From positions 1 through 64,000 of the forward strand of contig WNNJ02003528.1 in NCBI GenBank assembly GCA_012934845.2: a stretch of DNA of 64,000 nt, in the 5' to 3' direction. Below, piece after piece: positions 11,150-22,196 of this stretch. Source of the DNA: Pomphorhynchus laevis. Taxonomy: Eukaryota; Acanthocephala; Palaeacanthocephala; Echinorhynchida; Pomphorhynchidae. The stretch's first letter is position 1; the number at the start of each line of letters is the position of its first letter. The notes under the pieces were generated by a model. It was not told the DNA's origin. It worked only from the letters and a program-made list of their open reading frames with translations, and ran no database searches. The translations under genes and the position numbers were made by a program.

Positions 11150-13790
11150 TGTGTCGAGAAGGTGGGAACGGAGGAGGTGTTTGAATGTGATAAAGGAGGC
11201 AGCGCGACGGACGTCGAGAGGTAGCTGATTCCAGGCGAGTTGGCGGCGACGAGGAAGGATCGGATACCGTAGTTGTCGGAGTAATTCGGAAAGTGGAGTA
11301 ATAGGGTATGACGGGAACGCAGCGATAGTGAGGCGAGGCGAGTGTTGTCTAAGAAAGAGAGGTTGATGAACGATGGGGAGCGGACAATGATGAGACGAAA
11401 AGTAACGAGAAGAAGGCAGAGTTGGATGCGAATGTGGATGGTGAACCAGGCGAGTTGGGCAAGATGTATGGATGTGTGGTCGAAGAGACGGAGACGTATG
11501 AGCACTCGAATGGTGGTATAAATGATGCGTTGTAAGGGTAGTAAGATGGATTTCGGAGAATTAGTGAAAAGGCTGAGTAGTAATCGATTGTAGGGAAGAG
11601 AAGCGATGAAAGAAGAGACAAGCAAGAACGGAAGTCGATAATGGGGCGCTTACGGCGGATGTCACGGAGAATTAAGTTAGATGAGCAGACCTTGTCACGG
11701 ACGAAGGGTTTAAGGGAAAGGTGATCATCGAAATGGAAGCCTAAGAAAGTGAGATTGTGGACTATGGGGATGATCGATGAGGCAAAATATACAGTGGGAG
11801 GAGATATGTTTGGTTTACGGAAGAGGATCAACATTTTTTAAACTTTTCGGGGTTTAGAACGAGATGGAGATTGGAAAGACGTTTGTAGATAGAAGAAAGA
11901 CAGTTGGAGGCAGAATTGCCGATATCGTGTATGCGATGTGCGGGTGCATGAGCATAGATTAGAATGTCATCGGCGTATTGCATGACGTTAAAGGAGAAAG
12001 GTTTGATAAACGGAGAGAGATCACCAAGCAGAATAGAGAAAAGCAGGGGAACTAGGATTGAACCTTATGGGACCCCGCAGAAAATAGGGAGGTGAGGATG
12101 ATGAATTAGAACAGACGCGAAAGGAACGGTCGGATAGATATGAGGTAAACCATGTAACGGAGGAGGAAGAAAAGCCTTAATCATAACGAAAGCGAGAAAG
12201 GAGGATGGAGTGGTTGACGATGTCGAAGGCTGAGTAGAGATCGAGGGTAATGAGAACACTATATAGAGCCTTGTCACGAGAAATGAGTAGGTCGTTGTAA
12301 ACTTTAATGCTGTCGATTTCTGTGAAGTGATTAGAGCGGATAGCAGATTGGGAAGGAGGGTACAAATCGGATGTAGAGAGATAAACGTTGATATGCATTA
12401 AGATGAGACTGTCTAAGAGCTTGGAAAAAGTAGCGATGTGTGACATGGTGTGATAGCTAGAAGGAAGGAATATGTCTAACGATTGTTTCTTATGGAGGAG
12501 ACGAAGATGGTGGATTTCCAGTGTGAAGGAAAAATACGACTGGGGATTGACGAGTTAAACAAGGTTGTGAGAAAAGGGGATATCGATGAGCATATGGATT
12601 TAAGTATGTGGGTAGGCAGGGGATCGGCATGTGAGGTCTTGTTGGGCAAAGACATTAGGACAGATGATCCTTCGGCAGGTTAGACAGGGAAAAAGATGAA
12701 AGAGTTCCGGTATGATGTGGCGAGGCGGAATGGTGGGATGGGATGGAGACGAGGTATGAGAGAGCAACGTGGGAACTTTTGTCTGGAGAAACGACGAATA
12801 ATCATGGGGATTGATGTTGCATAACGAAGAGGAGCGAAAAAGGATTGAATTAAAAGTATGCCAGAGGGACTTGGAGTTGAATGAAATTATGATTTTATGC
12901 TGCCAGAAGAAGTTACATTTGGTACTTAGTAGGTTGAGATAAGATCCGTCTAAGAGAGCAGTGATAAACTCGTAAAGCATGAGGATGTCAACGCTTTGAG
13001 AGTAGTCATTGGGTGTCAAAACTATGGGGCAATGTGCAAGGATAATGTTATTGTGGGAGGGGATATAGACGATTTCAGTAAGTCAGAGCTGAGAGGAAGT
13101 ATATCAAGATTTCTTCAAGGGCGACGTAGGATGGTAGGTGTGTGAGGAGAGGTGTGGTTGTGAGTGAGATTAAGGGTGACGAGAAAATGATCGGATAGAC
13201 CAGGATCGCAGATGGACAGTGAGGTGTAGGCGGCAAAATGATCGGGGACATATCAGGTGTTGAGTGCTTTGCCAAGGATATTTGTGGGGTAGTGGAGATG
13301 GGTTTGTAGTTATAGTTGGATATCATGTTAATGAACTGGATGGACGCGGTGGAAGATGGGCGGTCGATGCGGATGTTAAAATCTCCAAGAACGAGTGAAG
13401 GGATTGAGGACGAAGAACAATGAGAAAGGAGGTCAGCGAGCTTGGTAAAAAATAAGACGGTAGGAGCAGATGAACCAGAACGGTATACAATGGCGAGATT
13501 TAGAGTGATTGGGCTAGATGAACGACAAGTGAGCAATTCAAAAGAGCAAGGACTAAAAGGAGGAGTGATTTTGCGAAGTGATTTTGCTTGGTGAAGAGGT
13601 TGAGGGTGAGATCGGATTTATGGAGAATATATCAATTCTATTCCAACACTGTTCTTTATGGAGCATAGTGTTGAGAAGGCCTAAGCGGAAACCTGTGTGG
13701 CGGTGATAGGGTCTAGCAGAGTAGACACAGAGGGAAGATCGCCATCGAATTTTGGGGGCGAGTGTGTACAACTTGAAAATTTCAGTTGGT
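11150..13790 (-). mobile_element. LINE retrotransposon (APE endonuclease + RT), decayed, copy 1
   Basis: Read on this strand, pieces in different frames follow the usual order. An endonuclease has LVLGDFNIRID (about 13390). The RT has motif A-like ITLDLYSAFDIVNHSILLSR (about 12220), a GVP.GS-type motif B (about 12070) and MQYADDILIYAHA (about 11970). The RT C-terminus has FLGFHFDDHLSLKPFVRDK (about 11720). Frameshifts and stops separate the pieces, so it is inactive. The base composition is clearly less AT-rich than the surroundings. The organisation resembles CR1/Jockey-group LINEs, but I do not assign a clade. A second copy lies at 46470-47770. Confidence 0.85.
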
Positions 13791-14056
13791 GTTTAGGATG
13801 GAGAAGGATGTTTCGCCGTTTTCCTCAGAATGTTTCGCCGTTATCTCCGTGACTTCTTGGCTTGTGTCTAATCGGATTATTTACAATAGTTGTTATTATT
13901 TAGTTTTCCTTTAATTCTTTCATTTTATAATTATAACATTTACAAAACCTGTTTTGTTGATGTACCTGACGATGACTGGAGTACCCTACAAAACGTTTTA
14001 ACGTTTCGTAGAAATAAAAATCGATTTCCACTCCTTCAATCTAGACCGTTTTGAAC
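13791..14056. other. Penelope-like 3' end remnant
   Basis: Sequence at 13849-13915 resembles the linker at 50090-50150 of the Naiad copy. Further on, acctgacgatgactgg and aaacgttt match the tail signature that several Penelope-like and LINE elements carry (compare 17438, 17922 and 22090). No coding sequence remains. Confidence 0.4.
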
Positions 14057-14062
14057 GGCTGA

Positions 14063-14870
14063 CCGGAAACTCGCCAATGGCGAGTTTCCGGTTTTTCGTC
14101 AAATTTTTTTGACCCGAAAACTCGCCAACGTATAAAATAGGGAATCCCTTTCAAAAACAAAAGAAAATGTAGATTTAAAATTTTAATTTTCGAAATTCCA
14201 AGAGTTAAGGGCTTCTAAAAAAGTAAAAATATCTTCTTGATATAAGACAAAAACTCTTCTGAATAAAAAATAACCGTTCGACTTCCTGATGTTAACCCAG
14301 AATCGTATTGAAGAAAACGAAAACCATTTAAAGTTGTCTGAAGTTCAAGAGGAATATCATTTTCGGGTCCAGGAGTATAATTGTCCCTTTCGTTTCTTAT
14401 TTTCTTAGCATAGTCTCTCATGTTTTCAAAAGATGTTACCTTGGATAAGGTTTTTGTCTCTAAATTCTTTGTTTCGGATGTAAACACAGTTACAAACCTT
14501 TCATTTGATTCTTTGCAACGATTTAGAATGTTTTGGTTTGCTATAATTGCAGCATTTTTACCCTCATTAGAAGAGCATGTATGTGATTCTGCTGATATAG
14601 GAGGCAGTGTGTCGTTTTTGATTGTAACCTGACCCTTGCAGTCCCTATACTTACACCTCCATCTGATCACATCTTCCTTTTTATTTGATATATGATATAA
14701 AAACCCGTTATAGTCTAACATAGGTGCTCCTCTCTGCGTTTTAAAATATTTCATTTTTGGGGTTAAAAATTTTTTAAATATTTTTAAAAGGGATTCCCTA
14801 TTTTATACGTTGGCGAGTTTTCGGGTCAAAAAAATTTGACGAAAAACCGGAAACTCGCCATTGGCGAGTT
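14063..14870 (-). mobile_element. MULE-like element with about 85-bp terminal inverted repeats
   Basis: The left end (14063-14147) and right end (about 14788-14870) are inverted copies sharing gacccgaaaactcgccaacg and aatagggaatccc. The tip itself folds into a hairpin: ccggaaactcgcc, a 3-base loop, then ggcgagtttccgg. The right tip stops inside this hairpin at ggcgagttt, so the element is broken there. It carries only a FLYWCH-type gene and no MULE transposase core, so it is a non-autonomous derivative. Confidence 0.75.
14215..14754 (-). CDS. FLYWCH-type zinc-finger protein inside the MULE-like element
   Basis: An intact 179-codon frame lies between the two terminal repeats. The first 60 residues fit a FLYWCH domain: GFLYHISNKK, then IRWRCKYRDCKGQVTI, then ESHTCS, with the cysteines (WRC, RDC) and the final H-x-C in place of the usual H-x-H. 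FLYWCH domains occur as DNA-binding parts of Mutator-like transposases and of some host regulators derived from them. The rest (KNLETKTLSKVTSFENMRDY and after) resembles the region before the transposase core, and the frame stops before any DDE residues. It could be a truncated transposase or a small regulator. Confidence 0.7.
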   Translation of the reverse strand: MKYFKTQRGAPMLDYNGFLYHISNKKEDVIRWRCKYRDCKGQVTIKNDTLPPISAESHTCSSNEGKNAAIIANQNILNRCKESNERFVTVFTSETKNLETKTLSKVTSFENMRDYAKKIRNERDNYTPGPENDIPLELQTTLNGFRFLQYDSGLTSGSRTVIFYSEEFLSYIKKIFLLF

Positions 14871-15024
14871 TCACCTCCATCTGATCACATCTTCCTTTTT
14901 ATTTGATATATGATATAAAAACCCGTTATAGTCTAACATAGGTGCTCCTCTCTGCGTTTTAAAATATTTCATTTTTGGGGTTAAAAATTTTTTAAATATT
15001 TTTAAAAGGGATTCCCTATTTTAA
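14871..15024 (-). repeat. Direct duplication of one end of the MULE-like element
   Basis: About 150 bases from cacctccatctgatc to gggattccctatttta repeat positions 14655-14803 almost exactly, straight after the truncated right tip. It contains the start of the FLYWCH gene and the inner part of the terminal repeat. Confidence 0.85.
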
Positions 15025-15062
15025 ATATAGCCGGACTTTTATTTAAAAGTCCGGCTATATTT
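15023..15062. repeat. Perfect hairpin at an element junction
   Basis: Arms of 18 bases (atatagccggactttt and its complement, each with two more bases) around a 4-base loop. The right arm belongs to the Naiad fragment that follows (compare 49763 onwards). The left arm is its inverted copy and joins the MULE duplication. Confidence 0.9.
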
Positions 15063-15390
15063 ATGTTATCTATACATTTATTAATGAAGTTTATGGTTAA
15101 TGTATATTTTCTATTGTTATTATTTAACAATATTAACATTTATTGTACGATTATAGTATTTTGTATTACAATAACTCTCTATTATACAACTTAGCATATC
15201 ATAATCGTTTATTAATCTTTGATTTATTGAACAAATCATATGTTTAGAATGATTTCTTTAGAAAAACTTCTTTTATTTACATGGAGATATTTTAGCTTAT
15301 TATCTCTTGAATGTTGTTTTAGTATTTCTAATTGTTCATATATACATATCTTTTTAATATGTTTAAGTCTATTTTTTAAAGAATTAAAGA
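15041..15390 (-). pseudogene. Remnant of Naiad-type Penelope N-terminal region
   Basis: Matches about 49763-50060 of the larger copy (shared gtccggctatatttatgtta and tttatggttaatgtatattt) with indels that break the frame. The short open frame at 15240-15428 on the + strand is antisense to the real product. Confidence 0.75.
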
Positions 15391-16240
15391 ATTATCTATC
15401 TTATTATAAATATACAATATTAAATTAATTAAATAATATTTAATCAATTATATTAAATAATTTAATTCTACGAATTAAATTTAATCGAATATACTAATCT
15501 GATATGTTATCCTAATCTGAAATATATAATCGAAAGTACTAAAATACTTACATAAGAGAAGGAATACTTATTTTTCACCAGGTTTTATTCTTTCTGCTTA
15601 ATTTTAAATAGATGAATTGTAGATTTCGACATTTAATCATTATATATAAGTTCAGTTAATGCCAATTTGATCATTAGTTCATAATATATAAGTTTTATAA
15701 TAAATGAAACTTAAAATTTACAAAGTTTGTTTGTAATTTGTTCATATTTATAAATTCATTTATATTTAATATTAATTAAATGTGTATTGTTTACTTCGGG
15801 ATCGTCACGTATTGAATGAAGTGTGCTTTAAACGTTCTCGTATTGATAAAGAAATGAATGGTTGGTGGGCAACGTAGTTTTCTATAATACATGAACTGAT
15901 ACTAATAATTATATAAAAGACTTTACAGTATCAGATTCTGTCCTGTTAATGCCATACAAAACAGCAAGTGTAAATAAGTTAGCGACAATGGTAGTCGCTA
16001 ATTATCACTGAACAACACCTTCAGCAGAATCGTGAAAAGCTTCAGCTAGTTTGTAAAAAACTACAAACTCGCTTCATTGGATACTATAATTGTTAACTCT
16101 GAATAGCAATTCTGAATTAACGCTTTTATTCTTTTATTTTATTAATTTTCTTCTTTCATTAATTAATTTTCATATTTTACTTAATAAATTATTTTATTTT
16201 ACTTAATAAAATTTATTCTTTTCCTTAGATAACATTTACT
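15391..16240. other. AT-rich intergenic stretch
   Basis: I see no gene and no clear repeat here. Confidence 0.3.
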
Positions 16241-16264
16241 AAAAAGTAGGGGATCATTGGGCTT

Positions 16265-16800
16265 CAGAATCAAGATTGCATAAAACTCTCCGTGACGCAT
16301 GCTGAATTCCCCCGCTGAATTGCAGCACTGATGCGCTGTAGGAAATGGGATTTTGCCTGGGCGTGGTTTGTAGCTAGCCTCAGTCGCTTCCCAATTAGTT
16401 CAAAGAAAACGGTGGCTTAACATCTTAAGGCGCCGATTGACTCGACAGCTACTGGGACGAAACAGCAATATGAAGGATCCAAACATGTATATTTGATCCG
16501 TTTCCTGCGTTCGGCTTCCGTGGCCAGAGCTCCAGCACCTGCTGCAGAACAATCTACGTGAGACGGAGCTAGGGTGTTCACGCAAGTATGGTCCCATGCT
16601 AGGAGACGTCCACAGTCCCATGGTACTAAGGTGGCCCCATCTGGTCTCTTACCGTCAGTTCGGGACATACCACAGGGCTCCAAGGAGCAGGGGTAACCCG
16701 CTGCTGATAAAGCTGCCTTTATTATTCCATTCACTTGGGCATGTCGGAAGTGGCGGCCGATAGACCTTTTGCAGTCTAACCCATGCCAGCCTAGTCTATC
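16265..16800 (-). pseudogene. Restriction-like endonuclease domain of an RT element (C-terminal fragment)
   Basis: On this strand the frame reads KRSIGRHFRHAQVN, then LEPCGMSRTDGKRPDG, then GRLLAWDHTCVNTLA, then AERRKRIKY. This KRPDG ... WD.T ... K..KY order is the PD-(D/E)XK-type endonuclease module that ends R2/NeSL-like and related retroelements. One stop near 16417 interrupts it, after which FFELIGKRLRLATNHAQ continues the usual C-terminus. The RT domain is absent. Base composition is near balanced, in sharp contrast to the AT-rich flanks. Confidence 0.8.
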
Positions 16801-17040
16801 TACAATTGCGCAGCAATTGTAGATATTAATTTTTTCCGCAATTGTTTCCTTAACTAATTTTATATTTTTATTTTTCTTGATTAAGTAGTTCTAAATCAAA
16901 ATTTAGGCTATGACTAATAAATTTAATTAAATAAATTTATAAATTTATAAGAATCCTATATTAATTTGAATAGCAAATTAATCAAATTTACCTTATAATT
17001 TTTATAATTTATAAATTATATAAATTTTATAAATTATAGT

Positions 17041-17400
17041 CGATCCTCTGAATCTTAGACCTGATTTATTTGCTACTCCGAAACACATCGAAGACCTGAT
17101 TGATTTGCTACTCCGAAATACAACGATCACCAAGGTTGGCTCACAAGATCCCGACTTTATCGACGCCATCAGCCTCTTGAGAGAAAATATTTGCCCAGCC
17201 GTCCCTTCGGAACCAATTATTCAAAAATTATAGACAGACGACTTATAAGAACTGCGCTATAACCACCTGCTGACCGAAACTGAAACCACACAAGACCGTG
17301 TCCGTTTGATTGCTGTCGCTTTTTGTCACGCCGAAGCCTTTATTAAAGCTAGCTAACCCAATATCCTCGGCAAGGTTGGCTCACCAAGGTTGGTTGTATA
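17041..17400 (+). pseudogene. Coding-like island of unknown origin
   Basis: A stretch much richer in G+C than its flanks reads TTITKVGSQDPDFIDAISLL, then NICPAVPSEPIIQK, then ETTQDRVRLIAVAFCHAEAF, with a few stops. I do not recognise the family. A tail with tatcctgataatagcagttgg follows at 17438, like the tails of the Penelope elements in this window, so a gag-like or N-terminal part of a retroelement is possible. Confidence 0.35.
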
Positions 17401-18560
17401 AACACTTAAACAGTAAAAAATATGTTGAACAACTTTATCCTGATAATAGCAGTTGGCTTTCGAAAATTTGATATTTATATAAAAAAATTTATTTCACTCT
17501 CTCCACTAATAAATAACAAAATTGTATTAAAATATATAATTTAAATTGTATATTTAAATTGATCCAAGGGGTAACCTTTCCCTTCTGGATCCCTTCTAGT
17601 AATACTTTTGCGTGGGAAGTAATTCCGAACATTTTCGTTGAATATTATTCAGTGAAATTCAGGAGGTGCTTCTGCGCTTAACATTTTATCTGGTTGAGAT
17701 GCAGATGATATAGTCCTTCAGAAGACGCTTCTATCTGTCTCCCCCAGGATATTACTCGATTTACACCCAAGCACATTTACACCCACTTTACACCGTACAT
17801 AACCCATCCTCACTCTTCTTTATCTCGAGGTATCTTAACTCTAGTTAAATGCTCCTTAAGATCATCCCTCCTTTTTAACTATTCTTGTCCAGCCCTGTCT
17901 TGTTTAGCTATATCATTTTATCCTGGTGATGACAACAGTTGCCTATCGAAAATTCGATATTTAAATAAAATTTTGTATTTCATTCTCGTTACTTATAAAT
18001 AACAGAAATCAATGAGTGAACAGTCAATTTATAAATAAACATATTTCTGTTGTAGCAATCTCAGTTCATGACACGTTAGTAATTATTAATACGATATAAT
18101 AATTATTAATAATCATGTTATAATTATTAATAATTATAAATTATCATTGAAAATAAAATTTTATTTTTATTTTGATTAAAGCGTAGTTTGAGCTATAAAT
18201 AGTATAATCGCTGTTTTAAGAAGTTCAAAAGTTTAAGACCAAAAACTTAAAAGGCTGCTCATATTATAAAAATTATTCAATTAAACTGAATTTAATTGTT
18301 TTTCGGTATTAGACGTCATGCGTAAAAACTATTCATTCGATATTTAAATTAATAGAATCAAATATCCGCTTATTTCTCAGCTTCATGTTATTAAAATGCA
18401 AAAGTTTATCAGATCAAATGCTGAGTTAGTTATTATATATATTGCCAAAGCTTTTGCCGCGTTACGGCTTCGTTAGTGGCTCATCTGTAAACATGGAACA
18501 CGTGTTAACATCGTTACAAAAACATTAACAATCAATTAATAAATAATTAAAAGCATAATT
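17401..18560. other. Retroelement tails and AT-rich sequence
   Basis: Two related tail signatures lie here: tcctgataatagcagttggc at 17440 and tcctggtgatgacaacagtt at 17922, each followed by tcgaaaa and an AT-rich stretch. About 450 bp separate them, like the ends of two neighbouring or nested insertions. I see no intact gene. Confidence 0.4.
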
Positions 18561-18569
18561 AATATTTAT

Positions 18570-18845
18570 CATTGCATCGAATCAAGCCAGCCCACCACCC
18601 CGTCTTTATTGCTGAGGCTCTTGTCGCTATCTGCACCCGATATTAAGATTGCCTCCATTAGTTTTCGCGACACAACGTTATCTGCTCGGTAGAGTATTTT
18701 TGCGGTGCACTTTGGTTGCTAATTTGCATGTTGTTGTGAATAATGCGCAGCCCATGTATTGCTGGCGTAAGAAGGCGCTGAAGGGTTTCGTGCTGCTCTT
18801 AAATGTTCCTTGATCCGTTCAGAAACCGGACGTTGTGTTTCTCCT
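18570..18845 (-). pseudogene. GIY-YIG endonuclease remnant of a Penelope-like element
   Basis: On this strand: RPVSERIKEHLRAARNPSAP, then AAHYSQQH, then SRKLMEAILI and KDGVVGWLDS. This order (R..ER..EH......H......R...EA..I) is the later half of the GIY-YIG domain at the end of canonical Penelope-like proteins. The GIY and YIG strands are missing and a stop follows QQHAN. It belongs to a different family from the other Penelope copies in the window. Confidence 0.7.
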
Positions 18846-19065
18846 ATTTAAATTATTAAAATTCTATTTGTAAAATTATTGCAGTTTTTGTTTTACTATT
18901 GAACCGATCATTTCAAAACCACAAGTAAATTATATCATTTTAAAAATAAAATAACGTTCGAATGAAATATATAAAAAGCAAATACATTGTAGGAGACCAA
19001 TTCGACAAAAATAACCAGTTGTGATTTGTTTGTTTGAAATCATCTAATTTCTCTTATGCTGACGC

Positions 19066-19100
19066 TGTGCGGAGTATTATGATAGATAATACTCCGCACA
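19066..19100. repeat. Perfect 15-bp-arm hairpin
   Basis: tgtgcggagtattat, loop gatag, then the exact complement. The neighbouring sequence offers no gene or terminator context. Confidence 0.95.
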
Positions 19101-19310
19101 ATTGAAAGAAACGATTAAAAATAAAAAGTTAAATATTAAATTAATTGACACGAAACTCAAAAATAATCAATGTCGACGACATTTACACTGCATTTGCAAT
19201 AAAATTTTATTTTACAATTTATTTTTCAATTGTGAAATTACTATTTTAAAGTTGTAAACATTACATTTACATTAATTAATTCATTTTATTACTAATTCAT
19301 TTTATTCTGT

Positions 19311-19945
19311 ATGAAATGGATTTCCCGAGCAGATCATTAATCTGTGAAATGTAAGGATATTATCATGCTCTATTCTTCAATCCTAAACAGGTGTCTGCAA
19401 ACTAGTGACGAATATCGTCACGAACCAGTTGCAACACGATCTAAGCTACAACATCATTCTGCGCAGGCATTAATACTCGGTGTATCATCAGGGTGAGGCC
19501 ACTGATCACTTACGTTTCAATATGATGTTATACCTGGGTGGTCTATATAGAATTCAGCTGGTCGTTAAACAATTGCACGACACTTTCCCATGAATCAGTA
19601 GACTCCTTACCGGTCTATTACTTTTTGAAATAGATTTACAGAGCAGGTCATTAATCTGTGAAACGTAAGGATGTTATACTGATCTCTTCTTTAATCCTAA
19701 ACAAGTGTCTGCAAACTTGTGTATGAATATAGTCACGGACCAGTTACAACACGATCTACCAACAAATATTCCTGCACCAACATTAGTACTCAACGACAAT
19801 TTCCTGAGCCGACATAATCCTGCACCGACATTAGTACTCAACGACATTATCCTGATCCGACATAATCCTGCGCTGACATTAGTACTCAACGACATTAGTA
19901 CTCAACGACTAGCTGGATTCCGTATTGACCATCCAAGTATTACAG
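19311..19945 (+). repeat. Two diverged direct copies plus a short tandem repeat
   Basis: 19311-19470 and 19625-19765 share aatctgtgaaa.gtaagga, aatcctaaacaggtgtctgc and gttgcaacacgatct with changes, about 310 bases apart. The second copy is followed by a tandem repeat of about 48 bases built on gcaccgacattagtactcaa (19785-19910). Open frames across it on both strands come from the repeat. It is probably a decayed SINE-like element. Confidence 0.65.
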
Positions 19946-19959
19946 CATGTTGAAACATC

Positions 19960-21405
19960 AGTGCTCAAGGCCTGCGCCTTGATGATCCATGAGTTTTATA
20001 TACCACCATTTTATATTAAATGCACTCTGCATTTTAAAATACTTAAACAAAATTTGTTCCATTTGGAATGCTATTCCTATAAATCATAGCTGTTATTCAA
20101 CAATTGGGTTCAAATAATCATTAATATACTAAATCTAACTTCAATTAGATGCTTAACTTAAACTGACAAGCCTATATTGTATAATAACGATTATAATTAA
20201 CTTTTCTTCAAAATAACTTAAATTGTTCTTCAAAATGACTTAAATAGTTCTTCATAATGACTTTCTAGTTACACGTATGTAGATATTTCAATGTACACAA
20301 AACTTGCGAGTTTCTAAATTTGTGAATGTCTGAATCAAAATGTCTGAATCATTTTTAAACGTTTATACTCGAAAATGCACGGTGATACGAAAATTTTAGC
20401 TGCAAAGATTAATCATTTGATGATGTGTCATATTATATATTCATTAGAATCTCGATACATCTCAATTTTATGCTATATAGCCTTTAGCGTAAAGTTTGAT
20501 AGAATTAAATCAAAAAATTCGGGATACCAGCAAAACAAGTATTTACGAATTTAACAAATTTTATAATTTATTTCTAGCAAGTAGACAAGCGAATTTGCAA
20601 TTTTTTAAGATGATTCTTCTTCACTTTATTGAGATTAGCTCTTTGTAGCTGTGTATTCATGCTACGCCAAGATCTACTAAATACTTATTTGTTTTTGATC
20701 AATTTATCGTTGATTGACAAAGCTCTTTATATTTAGTTTTTTTTTCAAATAAAAAGTTTTTTTTTCTAATAAAACAATAATGATAATATATAACAATTTA
20801 GAAAGTCTTGCATACAATAAGGCTGTATAAAATAGATAAAAGCTCATTGTCCGCCTCAAGTGACATACCGGAACGGCACATGATTGTCCAGTTTTGTGGC
20901 ATGTAATTTCGACAATTAATCAAAGTAATTTCAACAATGTCATTTCGACAGCTAAAATAGATATACTGAATTTGAATGTTTTTGGAAGTAGTTATCAATA
21001 AAAAAGGCAAATAATTACAATATTTGTATATATTTGGAATCATAATTATACAGATCTAGAAAAGAGATATCCAAATATGATACCTTAATAAATATAGACA
21101 TCTAGACAAAGATAAATATAAAAAATTCGCAATAAAATAAAAAATATCCATGTGAACGTTTACTATTATTCTTATTATACTAATTGAAACTTTTTCTATA
21201 TATAGAAAAATTTTATACTTTTTCTACACACTTTTTCTACATATTGACGAACTTCCTCCGTCACCTAATAGTAGGAATCGTCAGAAGGGCCGTCAAAGGC
21301 TGTTAACAAACAAGATAAGCTGAATTAATTTTATTAATTAACTATAACAGTTTTCCAGATAAAAGTAGCAAAATTATGCTTTATTTGATAAAAATTCTAT
21401 ATTAC
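19960..21405. other. AT-rich intergenic stretch
   Basis: I see no gene, RNA or clear repeat that I can support. Confidence 0.3.
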
Positions 21406-21409
21406 TGTT

Positions 21410-22196
21410 TTTACTCAGTAAAAACCTTTTTTGAATCACTTTACGATTTTATATATCTGATAGTCATTTCTCATACATTAAAGATGCTATAAACATTGCA
21501 GCTGATATATTAGCTCTTAACCCACCTTGTGATATTCTTCTAAATCATGAAGTTCTAGTGATGCTGATCAGCATTTTGTGAGTTTGAATCATTCCGTTGA
21601 TTTTGAAAATGCATCTATTTTATCATTTGAAAGTAATTTTTTACCTCGCATTATTCAAAGAGGGTATTTTATTAAAAAAAGAACCTAATTTAATGCTTAA
21701 TAATAAATCCGATTACAACCTTAAATTAAATTATAATAAATTATTCCAATATTACATTATTTTAATTTTTTCAATTCGTTTTTTATTGTATTATTATTTT
21801 GTTTTGGTTTAGTTCAAATTATAATTTATTTCTCTACTTTTACATTATTTTTATTATTAAATATGTTTTTTTTGTCACTTATGTTATAATTATAATTTTA
21901 TTTTGTTTTATGATTTTGTTTTTTTTTCTTTCTTTTTGTTTGTTTTAAAATGTGTGTAACATTTTAGTGTATGATTGTTTTGTTTCTCGGTATTTTCTTT
22001 TTCTTTTAAGTAGAAATGTGAGGCACATCAATGTTTGCATTTTTGTATAAATGTTGAAAACACGAAATTTGTGAAACATTTTATTGTAATCCTGATGATA
22101 GCAGGAGCTATCGAAATATAGAATTTTTTATCAAAAGATAATTTCTGCTTCTTTGTTCCTGTAATAACTTTATATTTCAAATGGAAGAAGATTATG
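21410..22196 (+). mobile_element. Internally deleted Penelope-like element (derivative copy 1)
   Basis: It matches the fuller copy at 56990-58930 but lacks two blocks. The first lies between cattaaagat and ataaacattgcagc, the second between aatcatgaag and the stretch before gatcagcattttgtgagttt. The GIY-YIG tail (DFENASILSFESNFLPRIIQ) and the 3' region through tcctgatgatagcaggagct to aatggaagaagattatg are kept. The tail frame is shifted by an extra base in its A-run near 21680. The same two deletions occur in the inverted arm at 56155-56960. Confidence 0.85.
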
